Source: Lepidonotus clava (Eukaryota; Annelida; Polychaeta; Phyllodocida; Polynoidae). From it: a stretch of 64,000 bases of DNA. A program made the position numbers and the translations under genes. Under the pieces are notes generated by a model. It saw only the letters and a list, made by a program, of their open reading frames with translations. It did no database searches and had not been told where the DNA came from. This document shows, one piece after another, positions 33,300 to 46,124 of the stretch; the first letter of the stretch is position 1, and every line of letters begins with the position of its first letter. Location of the stretch: NCBI GenBank assembly GCA_936440205.1, contig OW387150.1, forward strand, positions 19,318,152 to 19,382,151. Reading direction: 5' to 3'.

Positions 33300-33980
33300 A
33301 ATGGGACATAAATAAAGCCAGGTAGGGAAGGAAGGGCCGAGGGAGGATTGGGAGGGGAGAAATGGGAGAATAGGGAAGGAAATGCATGGATATTTAGGGA
33401 GGCTGGCAAGTGCGCTGGTAATGGTAAATGAAGTCAAGTAGGGAAGGAAGGAAGAATGGAGGGAGAAATTGCATTGCTGAAAGAAAGTGGACAGAAGGGT
33501 ATATGGGAATAAGTGGGCATGGAAGCTGGGAGGAAGGGATAGAAAGGATAGAAAGATAATATTGAAATTATGAAGTGATGAAGCATGCAATGAAATGAGA
33601 AGCAGTGAAAAGACATTAAAAGATACGTCCCATAGTGGGATTACCACCTGCTGTATTTCATTGAGTGCCTCTATAAAGTGATATGCTACTCATAAAATGT
33701 AATCTATTATTTGGTAAGAGAAGTAATGCTCTGTGCATCAAGGCCTATATTGGGGATCGGTTGTACCTCTAATCCTTGGTGGAAAACCAAAAGATGAAGA
33801 CTTATTTGTTCCTGGCTATGGCTAACTAACACATTGATGAAAATTGAAAAGAAATTAAAGAAGATCCATAAAAACAAGGAAGAGGGAGGTAGAGGGACAG
33901 GGATGGAAGCAGGCCTGGGGGAAATAGAAGATTCAGGTATGGTTGGACTACAAAATAAAAAAGATAGGTAAACAGCGCAG
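33300..33980 (+). repeat. Purine-rich (GGGAAGG / GAAA) low-complexity stretch
   Basis: The plus strand is strongly biased to A and G over several hundred bases (GGGAAGGAAG, GAGGGAGG, GGATAGAAAGG types), densest at 33320-33560. The minus-strand frames 32966-33409, 33231-33647 and 33707-34036 translate to S/F/P/L-rich sequences purely because of this bias. Confidence 0.65.
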
Positions 33981-33989
33981 AGGTAAATA

Positions 33990-35650
33990 GACAGGAGTGT
34001 GTTTATCGAGGAAAAAGGGTATCGGGGTACTCGCAACTAGAGGGAGAAAAGTGGATAGACTGGCATATAATAGTCACAGCCAGAAATACAACTATAGTGC
34101 GGGGGGTGTACGGTATAGGGGAGCCAATTCTTTGATCTTCACTCTGTGACGTGACTGGCATAACGCCCCTCCTAATTAGAGGGACCTACTGTCCGCCGTG
34201 AGGGGTGACAGTTACTCCTGTCACATGGACATGGTTCCTTAGGGATGGGGCCATTCTGTCTTAGTGAGACTGTAAGGTTGCCTTTTATTTGCGTAATCGA
34301 GTTGTATAGTATATATCCAAGATTAGTTGGCTTCATATCTTCTCATTGTGAATAGGTTAGTATGACCTGTTAAAATCGTTGATTTGACAATAAGCCTTAA
34401 CCCACAACCTAGTGGAAAGGAAAGTTTTGATAATAGTATCATAGTTCTGTCTGCAAATTTACTCCTACCAGCATACACAGCTGCAATAGATTAAGTACAA
34501 GAAGGTCGAACAATGCTTGTCCTTGCCTCAGAACATGCCTTTATAGGTTCTACCCCCTACGCCTACACACACTGGTTTCTCTTAATAATATATCATCCAT
34601 TGGGCATCTTCCTCTGTGTTAAATTTGACCTGAAGCCTAGCACAGCACACCAGAGGCCATCCCTCTTGTCCCCTCCCCTCCTTTCGATAAGTAATGGTCG
34701 TCCCCTGATGGCGCGTGGGCGTGAGGTATGGCACTTTGGTCATTGATTCCATCTTGGCCTTTAAATCTCTGGGCTTTAAGGCTGTGTTTCACTATACACT
34801 GTTTTCTTTGATGTTGCAGCAAACAGAGTACCTTTGGGTGCACTGCAACAGTCATGGTCAAAGACACATTTTGGTATATATGTTACCAGCGTTTGCTATT
34901 ATTGTGTTCGTATGGGGTTTAGTAGTGACAAAAGAATTTTCAAAATCAGAAAACACTTACAAGAAAACCACTATGAAAATATTTGAAACGTTGGTGTAAT
35001 GGTACAATCGTCCTGTGATTTACTATAACGATTACCAAGCGGAAGATTGCAATGAATTTGATTATATAATGGCATTAACAATTTAATGAGATTTAATCTG
35101 TGGTTAGTCTTCATACTGATACAACCAGCTGACTCTCAAAAATGCATGTACAAATACCTGCTATAGCAGAACCTCTAAACCCTGCTACTACCTCTAATCT
35201 GACAGTTTATTGATTATGGGCTAAGGCCCTGACATGATGGCCTCCCAGGTGGCCCTGAGCTCATCTATAGAGTTGGTATTGCATGGCAAATCATTGTAGT
35301 GGGCTAGTTAGCCTTTGCCAATCCATAAGAGAAGGTGACCTTTATGGACAATCTATTAACATACCAAGGGCGGACCAAGGGTTTTAATAGGAGTGGGGTA
35401 TCTACACGTAGAGATCTGCATGTGTATGGTATATTCCCCTTTTTGATGGGTTGTCTCCCCACCAAAAAGTGGGTCAGTACCCCCTATGGTCTGCTCCCAA
35501 TGAAAACAGCGACAACTTCAAGAAAACTTCATTGTTATGACATCACTGTTACGAAACCTCTCTAAATATTTCTTGTATCAACTCGAATTCTGAAAATTGA
35601 TATATGATAGGACAGTTGATGTCTATATATGTTGTAAAGATTACAGTTCA
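33990..35650. other. No gene recognised
   Basis: The plus-strand frame at 34715-34999 has one hydrophobic, membrane-like run (ILVYMLPAFAIIVFVWGLVV) preceded by an acceptor-like TTGATGTTGCAG. It has no donor and no similarity I recognise. At about 35366, GGGCGGACCAAGGG resembles a single GCGGAT-type MITE end. Confidence 0.35.
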
Positions 35651-35654
35651 TTCA

Positions 35655-35900
35655 AAGGCGTCAAAAATGGCCCAACAGTGATCGTCTTAAGGAAGGTTTC
35701 GTTGTTGTGCAACCATTCATTATGATGATTGCTAGTGTGCAACAGATCACTGTGGCCCGTTGCAGAATACCCTATCGTAACGGTAACGTTTAAGATTGTC
35801 AGAAATGGCCCAACAGCAACTGTTTGAGAAAACAATAACCCTCGTTTTTTTTAACAACCGTTCATGGTTATGATCTGTGTTCTGCAATATTCCACAGGAA
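35655..35900 (+). repeat. Partial tandem duplication, ~138-bp period
   Basis: TCAAAAATGGCCCAACAG at 35661 and TCAGAAATGGCCCAACAG at 35799 head two related units, about 1.8 copies in all. The CAACCATTCATTATGA and CAACCGTTCATGGTTATGA blocks also correspond. The minus-strand open frame over it repeats a (T/A)VGPFLT peptide for this reason. Confidence 0.6.
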
Positions 35901-35972
35901 ACCATACTGCCCACCTTAACCTGTTCCTGTGTACCTTACATCCCTAGATCCCTAGTTCCATCACTGAAAGCT

Positions 35973-35990
35973 GCACATAGGAGGCGCTAC
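35973..35990 (+). promoter_or_regulatory. CTCF-like site
   Basis: CACATAGGAGGCGCTA fits the AGGNGGCGCTA core known for CTCF, but the left half is weak. A single-site call. Confidence 0.25.
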
Positions 35991-36000
35991 GATGCATGTG

Positions 36001-37405
36001 CTGGGTTAATCCCTGGTGTTGCTGTGTCATATTGCAATGAACACTAAGGGATGAGAAAGACATGTAATTTCCTGTGAACTATGGTAATCTTACATCGGTA
36101 TTAGATAATCCTTAGCGAGACAGTCATGTAGTCAACTGTATAAGGTGCAGCCTGCCAACTAACAGCTGTTCCAAACAGAAACATTATTTTCAAAAAGAAA
36201 TTTCAGGTCCTGCACGATGTTCAAATATTTTCAATAGAGGCCCATTCAATAGGGGCCCATGCATTTAAGTGTCATGTCATCATTAATGCAGATGCAGCAC
36301 CCAAATGCAAACCCTGCTGGTAACAAACCCACTATTGCCTCAACCTGACAGTATGTATCGATTGGGTTGGACGACCCGACATGTCGACCTTCCCGCTGGC
36401 CCTGGGGTGATCTATACATTGTATAGGACAGTGGTGGTAGTGCTATACAGGGGAATATTTGGGCCAATGTTATACAGGGGAATGTTTGGGCCAATGTCAT
36501 GCTGCAGCTTTTGCTACTCAGATCAGGATCAAATCTAAACCTAGATATGTCTCCATTTCCATGTATAACTACACTGAAAGGGGGGACTCTAAGGGGATGA
36601 TGGGAGGAGGGGAGTGTTTGCTAGGTATATGAGGGTTGCCCTGGACCCAAACCTTTTATAAGTAGCGGCCTAGTATGGTCGTCTTCCTTACTTTTTCGAA
36701 ATAAAAAAATATAGATCTTCCCACATATCAGCTTGGGATCTTCCCTCTAGTCTTTGGCGTGGCACAAGTATGAACAAACAGACTGAGGGGGCTCCCCTGA
36801 CCAGTCGTACACGTCCCTATCTACTCTGAGGGCCTATCAAGTTCCACCTCTGGACACCAGATCCAGGCCTGTCTAGACCACCCTGTGGGCTGGTGCAGGA
36901 GGCGGCTATGGTGGGCCAGCTGCAAGAGTATAGTTTAATGTCTTTTAATAATCAAGAAAGATGTAGCTGCTGTTCCGCGATTGTGTCAAGAATTTGTGTA
37001 CAGATCTTGTGGGCAAGATGATCGATGGACACATAATTATACATTATCTGACTTTTTGATAAGACCAAATTTATCGATGACCATTGATATATTTCTTCCT
37101 TATTTTGATAAATGACATGTACATTTTGATTCATTATTCTCATGTTATATGATATACTTATATGCATATTAACAACAAAAATCTGAGAATTGAAAGCCAA
37201 GAAAGCCAAAGGTGCATTGACCCTGGGCTGTTGACATAGACTCTTTTATCACGAATTCATTTAACATCCACTTGACTAACGTAACCCCATTAGCCAAGGG
37301 TAAACATTGCTTTCAACGTCCAATAATATGCTGAACAAAACAATCGGTTAATTCCTCATTTAATGGACCTAAAGCAAAATTACACCAATAATGTGCCATT
37401 TCAAC
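36001..37405. other. No gene recognised; small 27-bp tandem duplication
   Basis: ATACAGGGGAATATTTGGG at 36445 is repeated at 36472 (27-bp unit, two copies). The remaining open frames (36246-36538, 36952-37209) have no recognisable product. Confidence 0.4.
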
Positions 37406-37409
37406 ATGA

Positions 37410-37445
37410 ACCAATGAGTTCCCTTACGCGCCTGCGCAGTGGGAG
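37410..37445. promoter_or_regulatory. NRF1-like site beside a CCAAT box
   Basis: ACCAATGAG at about 37410-37418 is a CCAAT-type motif. CGCGCCTGCGCAG at 37427-37439 is close to the NRF1 consensus. The pair is compatible with a TATA-less promoter, but the CpG-rich patch is short and no open frame is attached. Confidence 0.35.
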
Positions 37446-38669
37446 TTCCCCAGGGAGCCATCTTCTCTCCAGGTCATGAAATACCCACATTAGCTGACAA
37501 GCGTCCCTCTTATCATGTAAAAGTGTAATCAGGGCGATAGGGTTTCTTCTCCAACCCAGCATGGCCCAACACTGGAGAGGCTGAGGGTCAGGCATGACCA
37601 GGCCTATTACACACTCGGCCAGATAAAGAGAAAAGTTTGCTTTGGTTGTTGCAGGCTGCTGCTAAGATTAGCGCTGTAGGGTGGAAGTGGTGGTCCTTGT
37701 GGAGGTAAGCCATTCCTTGGGAGAAAATATATAATTTTCCCTATGAAAAATATAACCCCAATGGTTTGTGGGACGCAAGTTTGTTTGATGGAAAAGCCTA
37801 CATTTCGTTCATTAACAGATTCGAGAATGAAAATGACAAGCCCATAATTTGAAAAGATAACCTCATAAGCAGAAATAACTTCAAGAGGTAATTCATACAT
37901 GCTCTTTAGAGACATATGCTGGCACTTGACATTATATAAATGCATTCTCGCTAAAATCAAGGGGAAGTCCCCCCATCCCCCTCAAACTACACGTGTTGTG
38001 ATGTTGGGCATTTCCAGGCGTTAATGTGAATCATGTGAATCATCGATAAACGTAACTGCGAGCTCGATTACAATCGTATAGATTCACATGAATCAATAAC
38101 TTTTAATCACCAAACCTCTGGAGAAGACAAATATGTAACATAAAGAGGTTACTAAAAGCCCTGAATAAAAGTAAGGGGAATTTTCTTATAACAGCATGTT
38201 TTATTTATTTTACATAGTTTTCCTTTATTTTCCCTCTATTAACATCTCATGTTTATCAAGATCCCTGGTCTGTCAATGCAAATACTTATTCAACCATTCA
38301 TCACCATTGTCTTTGTATATTCAAACGTAGGGGTTGCAAAAAGGCAATGGGCAAGTAAATTCGGAATAAAGAAAATTCACGGGTAAGGAAGCCTAACTTC
38401 TTTGCATGCTCAAATGGGCACATGCATATTACATAAGTTATACGCACTGTCTCATTTCCAACCATTCAGTACTAATTTCACAACAATGGTAGATGAAAAA
38501 GAATAATATAGTGGTAAAAAATCAAAAAGCCAATACCTTGCCACTCCAAGAAGTCTCAGACTTAATCAGCCTGATAATATTGTCCTTTGAATTGGCCCTG
38601 TAGGTTCACAAGAAATGACTGGGGACATTCACAAGGGGCAAAAATAGAGATGAGAAAGTAAAAATAGAT

Positions 38670-38880
38670 TTTCCCTTTGGTCGGCCTGGGCGGTCACCAA
38701 GGAAAATCAATAGTCTCGCGGAGGGGTTTCCGCCCAACTAATATCCGGCGTGCATCAAAGCAAAGAAAGATCACTACGCCGCACTTCTTTCCCTGGGTCC
38801 TGGCGGGCTATCTGGGGGGTGAATGACGCACCGTGCTGGTCTAACGGGGGACGCACTGCCCTCTAGTGGTCAGTCTTCAA
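38670..38880. promoter_or_regulatory. Small CpG-rich island with a CTCF-consensus site
   Basis: A locally CpG-rich patch (TCTCGCGGAGG, ATATCCGGCG, ACGCCGCAC, GACGCACCG) ends in CTGCCCTCTAGTGG at 38856-38869. Its reverse complement, CCACTAGAGGGCAG, matches the CTCF core consensus (CCASYAGRKGGC). CTCF is found across bilaterians and binds a similar core in flies and vertebrates. No open frame lies here; an insulator or conserved non-coding element is the likeliest reading. Confidence 0.45.
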
Positions 38881-38889
38881 AACAGGGAA

Positions 38890-41800
38890 GGCACGGGTCA
38901 GGGTAGGGCATTTTCTGACCACAGTCCAAGTTCTTGTTGTCTACAGTGTCCTTTGAGATAATCATACTGCAAATGGTATAGGCATGGTATAGAGTACTGT
39001 ATTGTATTATTTATGTGTGTGGGGTGGGTGGTCTACAAGCTAGATCTTTTTGTTTGGTCAACTATCTTGCATTGCCTTAATGATGCCTTGCTGTGGATGT
39101 CAAAGTATACTTAGACATAGGCCTACTTAATGCCTGCGAATCAAGTTATTATGACTACAATGTTATTTAAATTCCACAATTAGATTGAGCATGAAACTGA
39201 CATGTCTGTGTCTGTGTCTGTGTGCCTCGTGTGCGGCTGTGTATGTGTGCATCAGAATGTATTGGTAAAATAAAGTTGTATTTGTTATATGCATATGGAA
39301 ATGGTTATCAGACAAGGACTGCCTCAGATGGGGCAGATCTAGAGGTCAATGATCCCGACCCTCGTCTCTTTAAGTTGATGAGTAGGCATCAGTAACAAGA
39401 GTGGAAAATGCATATATAAATACGTGTAAAGATGCAGATTGGATACTTCTATTTCTAAACCGCTACCTCTCATCGTTCCGACATTCGGGATCCGCCCTCA
39501 CTCAACCCCCATTGACGTGCTTTTGATATCAATTATCATGCACGCACAAATATACCAACAAACATGTACATGTATAAACTAAGAGACAGTTCAATATAAT
39601 TATTATTGTGTCTTTCCTTCAGCTACAAATCGATAGCTAATAATAGAACTGGATGTGAAGGTAGCGGCAATAAATATACATCTTATCCATGCCCGTTTTT
39701 ATCTTGATAATGAGACAACGTAGAAATGTATTTCTACCAACCAATATGCAAATTTGTGTCTTAATTCTACTATAATCTAGATACAGGCCAGCTGGATCTT
39801 TGCGTGTTTTTTTGTGCATTGAATATACAAAAAGTAATCTCTCGTGATTATTTACCTCAGATTCTCCCTTTCATCTCTCTCCGTGATCGTTTTTCCGTGT
39901 TATATCTTTTTTCATTCTCTTTTTCTTTTTTTTTTCTTTTTTTTTGGGGGGAGGGGTAACTCATAGAACCTAATCATAATGGTAAACATACCAGATGACA
40001 GTTGCCATGACCGTAAGTAGCTTATTTGGGCTTGATTTATTAAAGCTTGGACAGGGAGGCAGAGGGTTGAACCCAAACAGAAATGAACCTGAAATTGAGG
40101 AGCCAAGTAACAACCAATCTTTGATGTTTTTATGCAATGGCAATTGACTGACAGACTTGCTATTTGTAATATACTATTCATTTCACACTGATTATTAGAC
40201 AATCAGTTAGGAAAATATGGGTTAAGCTCGCAACCAGGTGTTGCATGTTTCCCGCAGAGAAAAGAATGCATTTATCGGTTATTTTCATTCCACCTGACAA
40301 AATATCACACGAATCTATGATAGAGTGTGCCCCAACCTTTAAGAAAAAACACACTTTTTGCCAATTCAACCAGGTGCCATCATTAGGGTCTGGGGGTGTC
40401 TGTACCAGCCCGTATTTACGTCTGTATGTATTGGCCTCATGTTCACCTGGCTGCGACAGGTTCTGCTGAGTAAGCATTAACTAGAAACCGGCCTGTAGTC
40501 CCCTACCCTCAGTGTATGTAGAGAGAAGAGGTATCCACTTCTATAGACCAAGGCAGAGAGAAGAGGCAAAATATCTAGCTAATATCTCTTAAATCCCCAA
40601 AGTGTAATCCCAGGAGAAGTGCATAGACATCTTCTATTTCAGTACTCGTTAGCATGTGTACATTTCTGATCATTTGGTTCTACAGTTGATCCATGATATG
40701 ATTTATTGAGAAAGGTCTTTTCGTTGTGACTTTGGTACCACATGGAATCATGTCATTCCAAGTCATTTATTAGGAAATAATACCTAGATGTAAAATTATA
40801 TTGACGATCTTACATTATATGATGCACCTTCCTTACATGAACTCATGGAGTTATGATCACCTTTTGACAAATATGTTGCTTTTTGGCATAAAGTTTAAAG
40901 TCTCTCTTTCTCGGTACGTGGGTCTCTAGTGGTAATACAGTTTCAGGTGCAACAAGGTAAAGAAGTTCTTTACTTTACACCTAGTCTAAAATAAATCTCT
41001 TCATATAAGCTATCTTTTTTATGTAATCCTGACAATAACAATTGCTAGGAAAGTCAATAATGTAATGTGACTACTGGCTATCGACATGCAAAAGTTATTT
41101 AACATAAGTATTGTCCTAAGATTGTACCCAATGTACTAATATAAAAAAGATTCCATGACTACGCCCAAGGGCAATATGAATTGGCGTGTATTATTCTATT
41201 GTATCCCATTTAAGGTAGATTTATGCAATAATGTCCACATCGTTTGTAAATTTGTAAGGAGTGTATACCATAACATGTATTCATTTAGACTGAAATTGAT
41301 AAGTCTTTACTAAACATTATCTTTTCTATGTTCCGATCCTCATAACTATGTACCATCCTATTCTCATTATGTCTGGTCGTCAACCTTTCCACTGCTTCAC
41401 CCCTGTGCCTACATACATTAAATATATATATATATATATATATATATCTTTGGTAGTTCAAAGACCACCCCACCCCAGCCATCAATAAACGTATTATGCC
41501 ACAGCCTTGGGCAGTGGAGTGACACAGTAAGGTGTAGAAACGTGTGCCAATAAGCAATTTTGGCAGTAGCAGCAATGTATGACCACGGCCAACCTTGTGC
41601 AGCTAAAATACGAATTTCTACATCAGAAGTACACACATTGATTGGATCTCTACCAAGGCAGCAAAGGATGCTAATAAGCATATAACAAACTATACCAAGT
41701 ATACCATTGCACATGATTACAATTGCTCTCTTGCTATAATACAAATACAGTTACTTCACTCCAAAGGTATCAGATCTACGGTGTGTATGTACAGAGGAAT

Positions 41801-44060
41801 TGGATTTTGCAAGGGAGAAAAACTAATCTATGATGACTTGGTTTTCATATAGAACAATAGGAAAGCATGTTGACCCATCCCATAATATTTCGTACTCTTT
41901 GTTGCAATAAACTTGTTGTTCGCCTAAAATAATGCTAGTGTACAATAATCTATTGAACAAACTTGAGAAATACAGATGATCAAAATGTTTTTGATCAAAA
42001 GGAAAAATCACCAAAATGTCTAGCTCCGGTGATGGGATTGGGCTTTTGACCTCTTCCATGAATGTCACCCTCCAATGGACCTGTTGGATCTACTGTGTGT
42101 AAGGGAGGATCCAACGTGTAGACTCATGAAAACCGTGTATACAATAGGTTGATTGCCACGTACATAACGCGTGTGGTAAATTTAGGACTGTCACCTATCA
42201 TGTCGCGGTTCTGTAGATCTATTGCCCTGCTTAAATCGAAGGACGGACGCGACGACTGGATGCTTAATTAATTTTGTTAAAACTATTCTTTACTTGAAAT
42301 AGATTTAACGCAGGAGTTTCTTCTGTTGGCAGGCAACAAGTTGAAGGCCGTTGCTAATAAATTTTATATAAAATGTCAGCTCCTTTAATTGGTAGCCCCC
42401 AGTCAGTAATTAAGCATCATTAATAACTCCCAGGCAGTGTACCCAATGGTCATTCCATGTGTGGTGGTAGCAGTCACCATGAATAGTGCCCTTTCCCTTG
42501 GCACTACTGTTTGATAGTGCTAACAAGTGCTGACAGGCGAGCAGTGACAGGACGCTTAATAATGTAAAGCCCACAGGGATCGTCCCCCTGAATGGTTCAT
42601 CTCCGCCGATGCCAGACAATGTATACTTTATGCCTGCTACTTCTTGATTAATTCACCCTGTGGGGCCCTAAAGCAAAGAATGGCCATCATCAATGTGCGT
42701 TTGACAAGGCTGATGTCTTTATGTGGCGCTGAAAATATATTCATGATTATTGGTGATCCGTAGAATTGAGGTTGAATACATTGTATCCACATGATACTAA
42801 GAACTGTTCACTTATTTAGTGCAGTCTCTTCAATTATGCAAAAAATAATTAGTATTTTCTGTACTTTTTTTTTTTTTTTTTTTTCTTTATTGATCTGCAA
42901 ACTGATTAGATTCATATGTGTAAATAATTTTTCACTCTTCACATATATCAAGAAGAAATGGAAGGCGGCTAGTTCCTACGTTTTACCATCCCAAATACGT
43001 TTGTTAAGGCTTTGCAATGTTCCCCTTTTGCATTTGATAAGAGGACAATATTACATCTTGAAATGAACACAAAAGCTTGGTGAAACAACCTGGTTACTGT
43101 TATAACCAATTGATTTTAGGTTTAATAGCATGTAAAATAGTTGTTATCACTAATCTCCTACATTTGTGATTACCACTGAATATATTTCAATGTACGATGA
43201 TCTATTAGAAATGAGTATGTTGTTGTCATCAACAAACACAGCTCCATACACCACCTCACCAAATATGTGGATGGACCATGTGCAAATTTTAAAAACGAAA
43301 AACAAAATATTAAAGGCTAACAATAACCACTGGTGGAGCCTTCCCCAAACATCAAAGGGCCAAACAGGAAGATTCCCAGGAGGAAAATAAATGTCATTAA
43401 TTAAGAGAACCAGGCTCCTGCTAGATTGCGAAACAAAAACGCCGACGAAATAATGACAACACAGAGCGGGGAAAATAACTTTTTAGGGTGGCAGGAACTT
43501 AACATGCAATTCATCAGCGAACGGGATGGGGGGAAATGTGGTGCCTGATTTATGTGAAGGATCAGAAGGGCCTTCATGAACAGAAAAGGCGGGATTTGGC
43601 ATGACTAAGACGGCCCGACCCTCCATCATTAGCTCATGAGACGGTCTTAAAGCTGTGATTAAAAGACTTTTGGTCATCGCATTAGCTTCTTATGCTTGGT
43701 GCTTATTTGGGTTGAGGAAGAGGGCACATATATGTGACGGAAGGTCACCCATATTTAATTTAAATAAAATTATTTGATAAGTAAACACATGACGTATTCA
43801 TCATTCATAAGACGACATTAAGATTCGATACAAATAAACACATTTACCATTATGGGTATGCATTTAAGGGGAATATGCTTTGCCAATTTGTCAACATATC
43901 TAACGACAGTTTTGCCGTTTACTATCGCCTACTAATGGCAGAAAACAACTGCTATTGCTTACATCTTGAACACTGAGAAGTAGGTTTCAGTGTGAATGCT
44001 TTACCGATCGAGTGCAAATAATTCCGTCAAAAATGTGAGAAACCAACAATGCTAATCATG
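38890..44060. other. Long gene-poor stretch
   Basis: It contains a short (TCTGTG)n patch (about 39203-39222), T-rich tracts (39905-39945), an (AT) microsatellite (41421-41447) and a 20-T run (42865-42884). The open frames at 40178-40477, 41285-41744, 41823-42068 and 42791-43390 show no domain I recognise and have no paired splice signals. One TAGGCCTA is at 39118. Confidence 0.45.
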
Positions 44061-44063
44061 CTC

Positions 44064-44474
44064 CCCAGGCAAGCATGTGACGTTATTATAACATTGCAGC
44101 AATGTTCTGCTTGGTTCTGTACTGGTTCTTGTTACATTGTTTTGATATGATGGCTTCCAATAACGTTGCTGCAACGTACTGTTGTGACGTGTCACTGCGA
44201 CGTTATTATAACGTTCTGGTTACATTCTTCAACCTAATCAGGACGTTCTTATAATGTTCTGTTTTGGTTTCGTCCTAACCTCACCAAAAAATAACCTTGT
44301 AATAACATTCTGATTTGGTGATGTTTTAACCTAACCATCAATAACGTAATTGTTACATGCCATCTTAGTAAGTAAGTAGTAAGTAGTATCTTAGTAAGTA
44401 GTAGTAAGTAAGTAACAGTCTGACTAAAAAAGTATGGTTGCAGAACGTTTCTGTTACGTCGCAGCTTGGCTGGG
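44064..44474 (+). mobile_element. MITE with CCCAG(C/G)CAAGC ends, copy 1 (411 bp)
   Basis: The left end CCCAGGCAAGCATGTGACG and the right end (reverse complement CCCAGCCAAGCTGCGACG) form an imperfect inverted repeat. The interior is rich in AACGTT, GTTATTATAAC and GCTGCAACG motifs, includes TAACGTTGCTGCAACGT, and is shared in the same order with 52201-52513. This copy also carries an internal expansion of (A)AGTAAGT repeats (about 44367-44428) absent from the other copy. There is no coding capacity. I cannot assign the superfamily or a target duplication. Confidence 0.72.
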
Positions 44475-45299
44475 TCTTGCGTGGCGAAAAACGTATTGTA
44501 TGATATCGGCCTAAACGTAAGTAAGTAACCTGTACACATAAATGTATATATGTATTTTATATTATTTTACATAATGTGTATATATAATATATTCATTATT
44601 ATATCATGTACAAGAGCCATAAATTCCTTAAAATATAGATGCGCAGATGTGAACATCTAGATCGGATGGCATAAAGTAAGGACCGCCTGCACGCATGCAC
44701 TGGGGCTGCCTCCATGTTGTAAAATCACTTCAAATCCCATGTCTGATTGGGGAGGAGAAGGGTTTTATGTCCTTATAGGGGAATAAGCCCACCACACGCA
44801 ACCCACGGATTACGCTGCGATTAATTCTCGGCCGAGTCGAAGTGGAATAAAATCAAGAGGCTGTTGCAGTGAGCGTTTCAATCACGAAGTCTGAAAGGCC
44901 TCCGCATGTTTCTTGTTGATATTGAACCTATAATAAGCAATGCAAACCCTATGACAGGCAACGTTGAATGCAAAAGTCGATTATAACCATTATATGATGC
45001 ACCGAGTGATTCGTATTAAGTATTTATATCTATCTAAATTTACATAGACTGTTAACCCTTTAACAAAATATATCTATTACAGCTAGGTTAATAAAATTCT
45101 AAACCAGTTATATAGTTCTATTATTCCAACTATTACTTATGTATATTGTATTAATGCGTTCGGGTAATTTCTTTTGATTTACTTTCTTTTATTTATGTAT
45201 TGACTGCCATGACTCTCTTATAACACTGATGTGTTAATCTAGGTAATTGAGTGTCGATTTGAATCATACCTCACTTGAAAGATATTCACACCCTATAAG

Positions 45300-45570
45300 A
45301 AAAACGTTCGTTCCTGAGAACCCTACGTCATTGTTACCAAGGTGACGGAGAACTCCTAGAAAAGGGAGCATCATATCCTGCATGAACGCGATGCTTATCG
45401 TGAACCCGTTACAATTTACAAGCGAACCTACTAGGGCTGTCAGAACTCTTCACGACGGAGGCTGGTTTGGGCTGACAGGCTTACTATAGACGCCGACCCA
45501 CAACTTCCGGGTAGTCACGTGACTGGCTGAAACCGCCGACAGGGGACGCTCAGCTCTAATCACGTGATCA
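45300..45570. promoter_or_regulatory. Promoter-like island: ETS and two palindromic E-boxes
   Basis: ACTTCCGG (45503-45510, ETS), the perfect palindrome GTCACGTGAC (45514-45523, USF/MITF/TFE-type E-box) and ATCACGTGAT (45559-45568) lie within 66 bp in a CpG-richer patch. Paired CACGTG sites next to an ETS site are typical of proximal promoters. No attached open frame is recognisable on either strand. Confidence 0.45.
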
Positions 45571-46019
45571 AAAAAACAAAAGTAACTCTTTGGAAATGGA
45601 TCTAGGGCCCTATTAGGATTCCTGGAAAGGTTTGCAGGATTTCACTGGATTTACTCACAATTATCACAATTGATTTGCACAGTTATCCAAATCTGATAGA
45701 TCTTTTTCAAATTTTGAGGAAATTTACTTGTAATCAAAGTAGGACCTATTAACCAAATGGATTGAAAGAATTGTCTGAAGAAATAAAATGTTGCTATTAG
45801 CTCAATCTAGATGGCCTCCCTGGGAACAACCTTAATCCTACAGAAAAGTATCATGACATTTTATTTCAGTAAACCCTCGAAAAGATCCTGCTTTAGACAG
45901 ATAGTGTGGCCACGTCATACTTAAAGCATAGATGGCCTGAGAGAAAACTTGGCATTTCACGACTGGGTTGTCTGATGAATAAGTGATCAATTGCTCTGAC
46001 CACAAGGACCTTCACCAAC

Positions 46020-46120
46020 GGGGAAAGCCAAAAGCAATGTAAGGTCAAAATTTTGCAAATTCTGTTAACTACTCCAATATACTATTGCCATAACCCAGGC
46101 CTGTGGTAAAACATAGACTG
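46020..46120. mobile_element. Truncated relative of the 564-762 MITE
   Basis: GCCAAAAGCAATGTAAGG followed by AAAATTTTGCAAATTCT and, farther on, CCAGGCCTGTGGTAAAA matches the reverse complement of the right half of the 564-762 element over about 100 bp. Only one terminal repeat is present and the TTAA is lost, so this is an older, truncated copy in opposite orientation. Confidence 0.75.
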
Positions 46121-46124
46121 GAAG

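Noticed and set aside
33231-34036. Series of minus-strand open frames rich in Ser, Phe, Pro and Leu
   Set aside because: They exist because the plus strand is almost all purines here; all codons on the other strand are pyrimidine-rich and stop-poor.
34715-34999. Plus-strand frame with one membrane-like run
   Set aside because: It has an acceptor-like upstream sequence but no donor, no family resemblance and a composition like surrounding AT-rich DNA.
41285-41744. Membrane-like minus-strand frame (IVIMCNGILGIVCYMLISIL)
   Set aside because: Hydrophobic runs are common in AT-rich random DNA; the end of the frame is an AT microsatellite (YIYIYIYI) and no family is recognisable.
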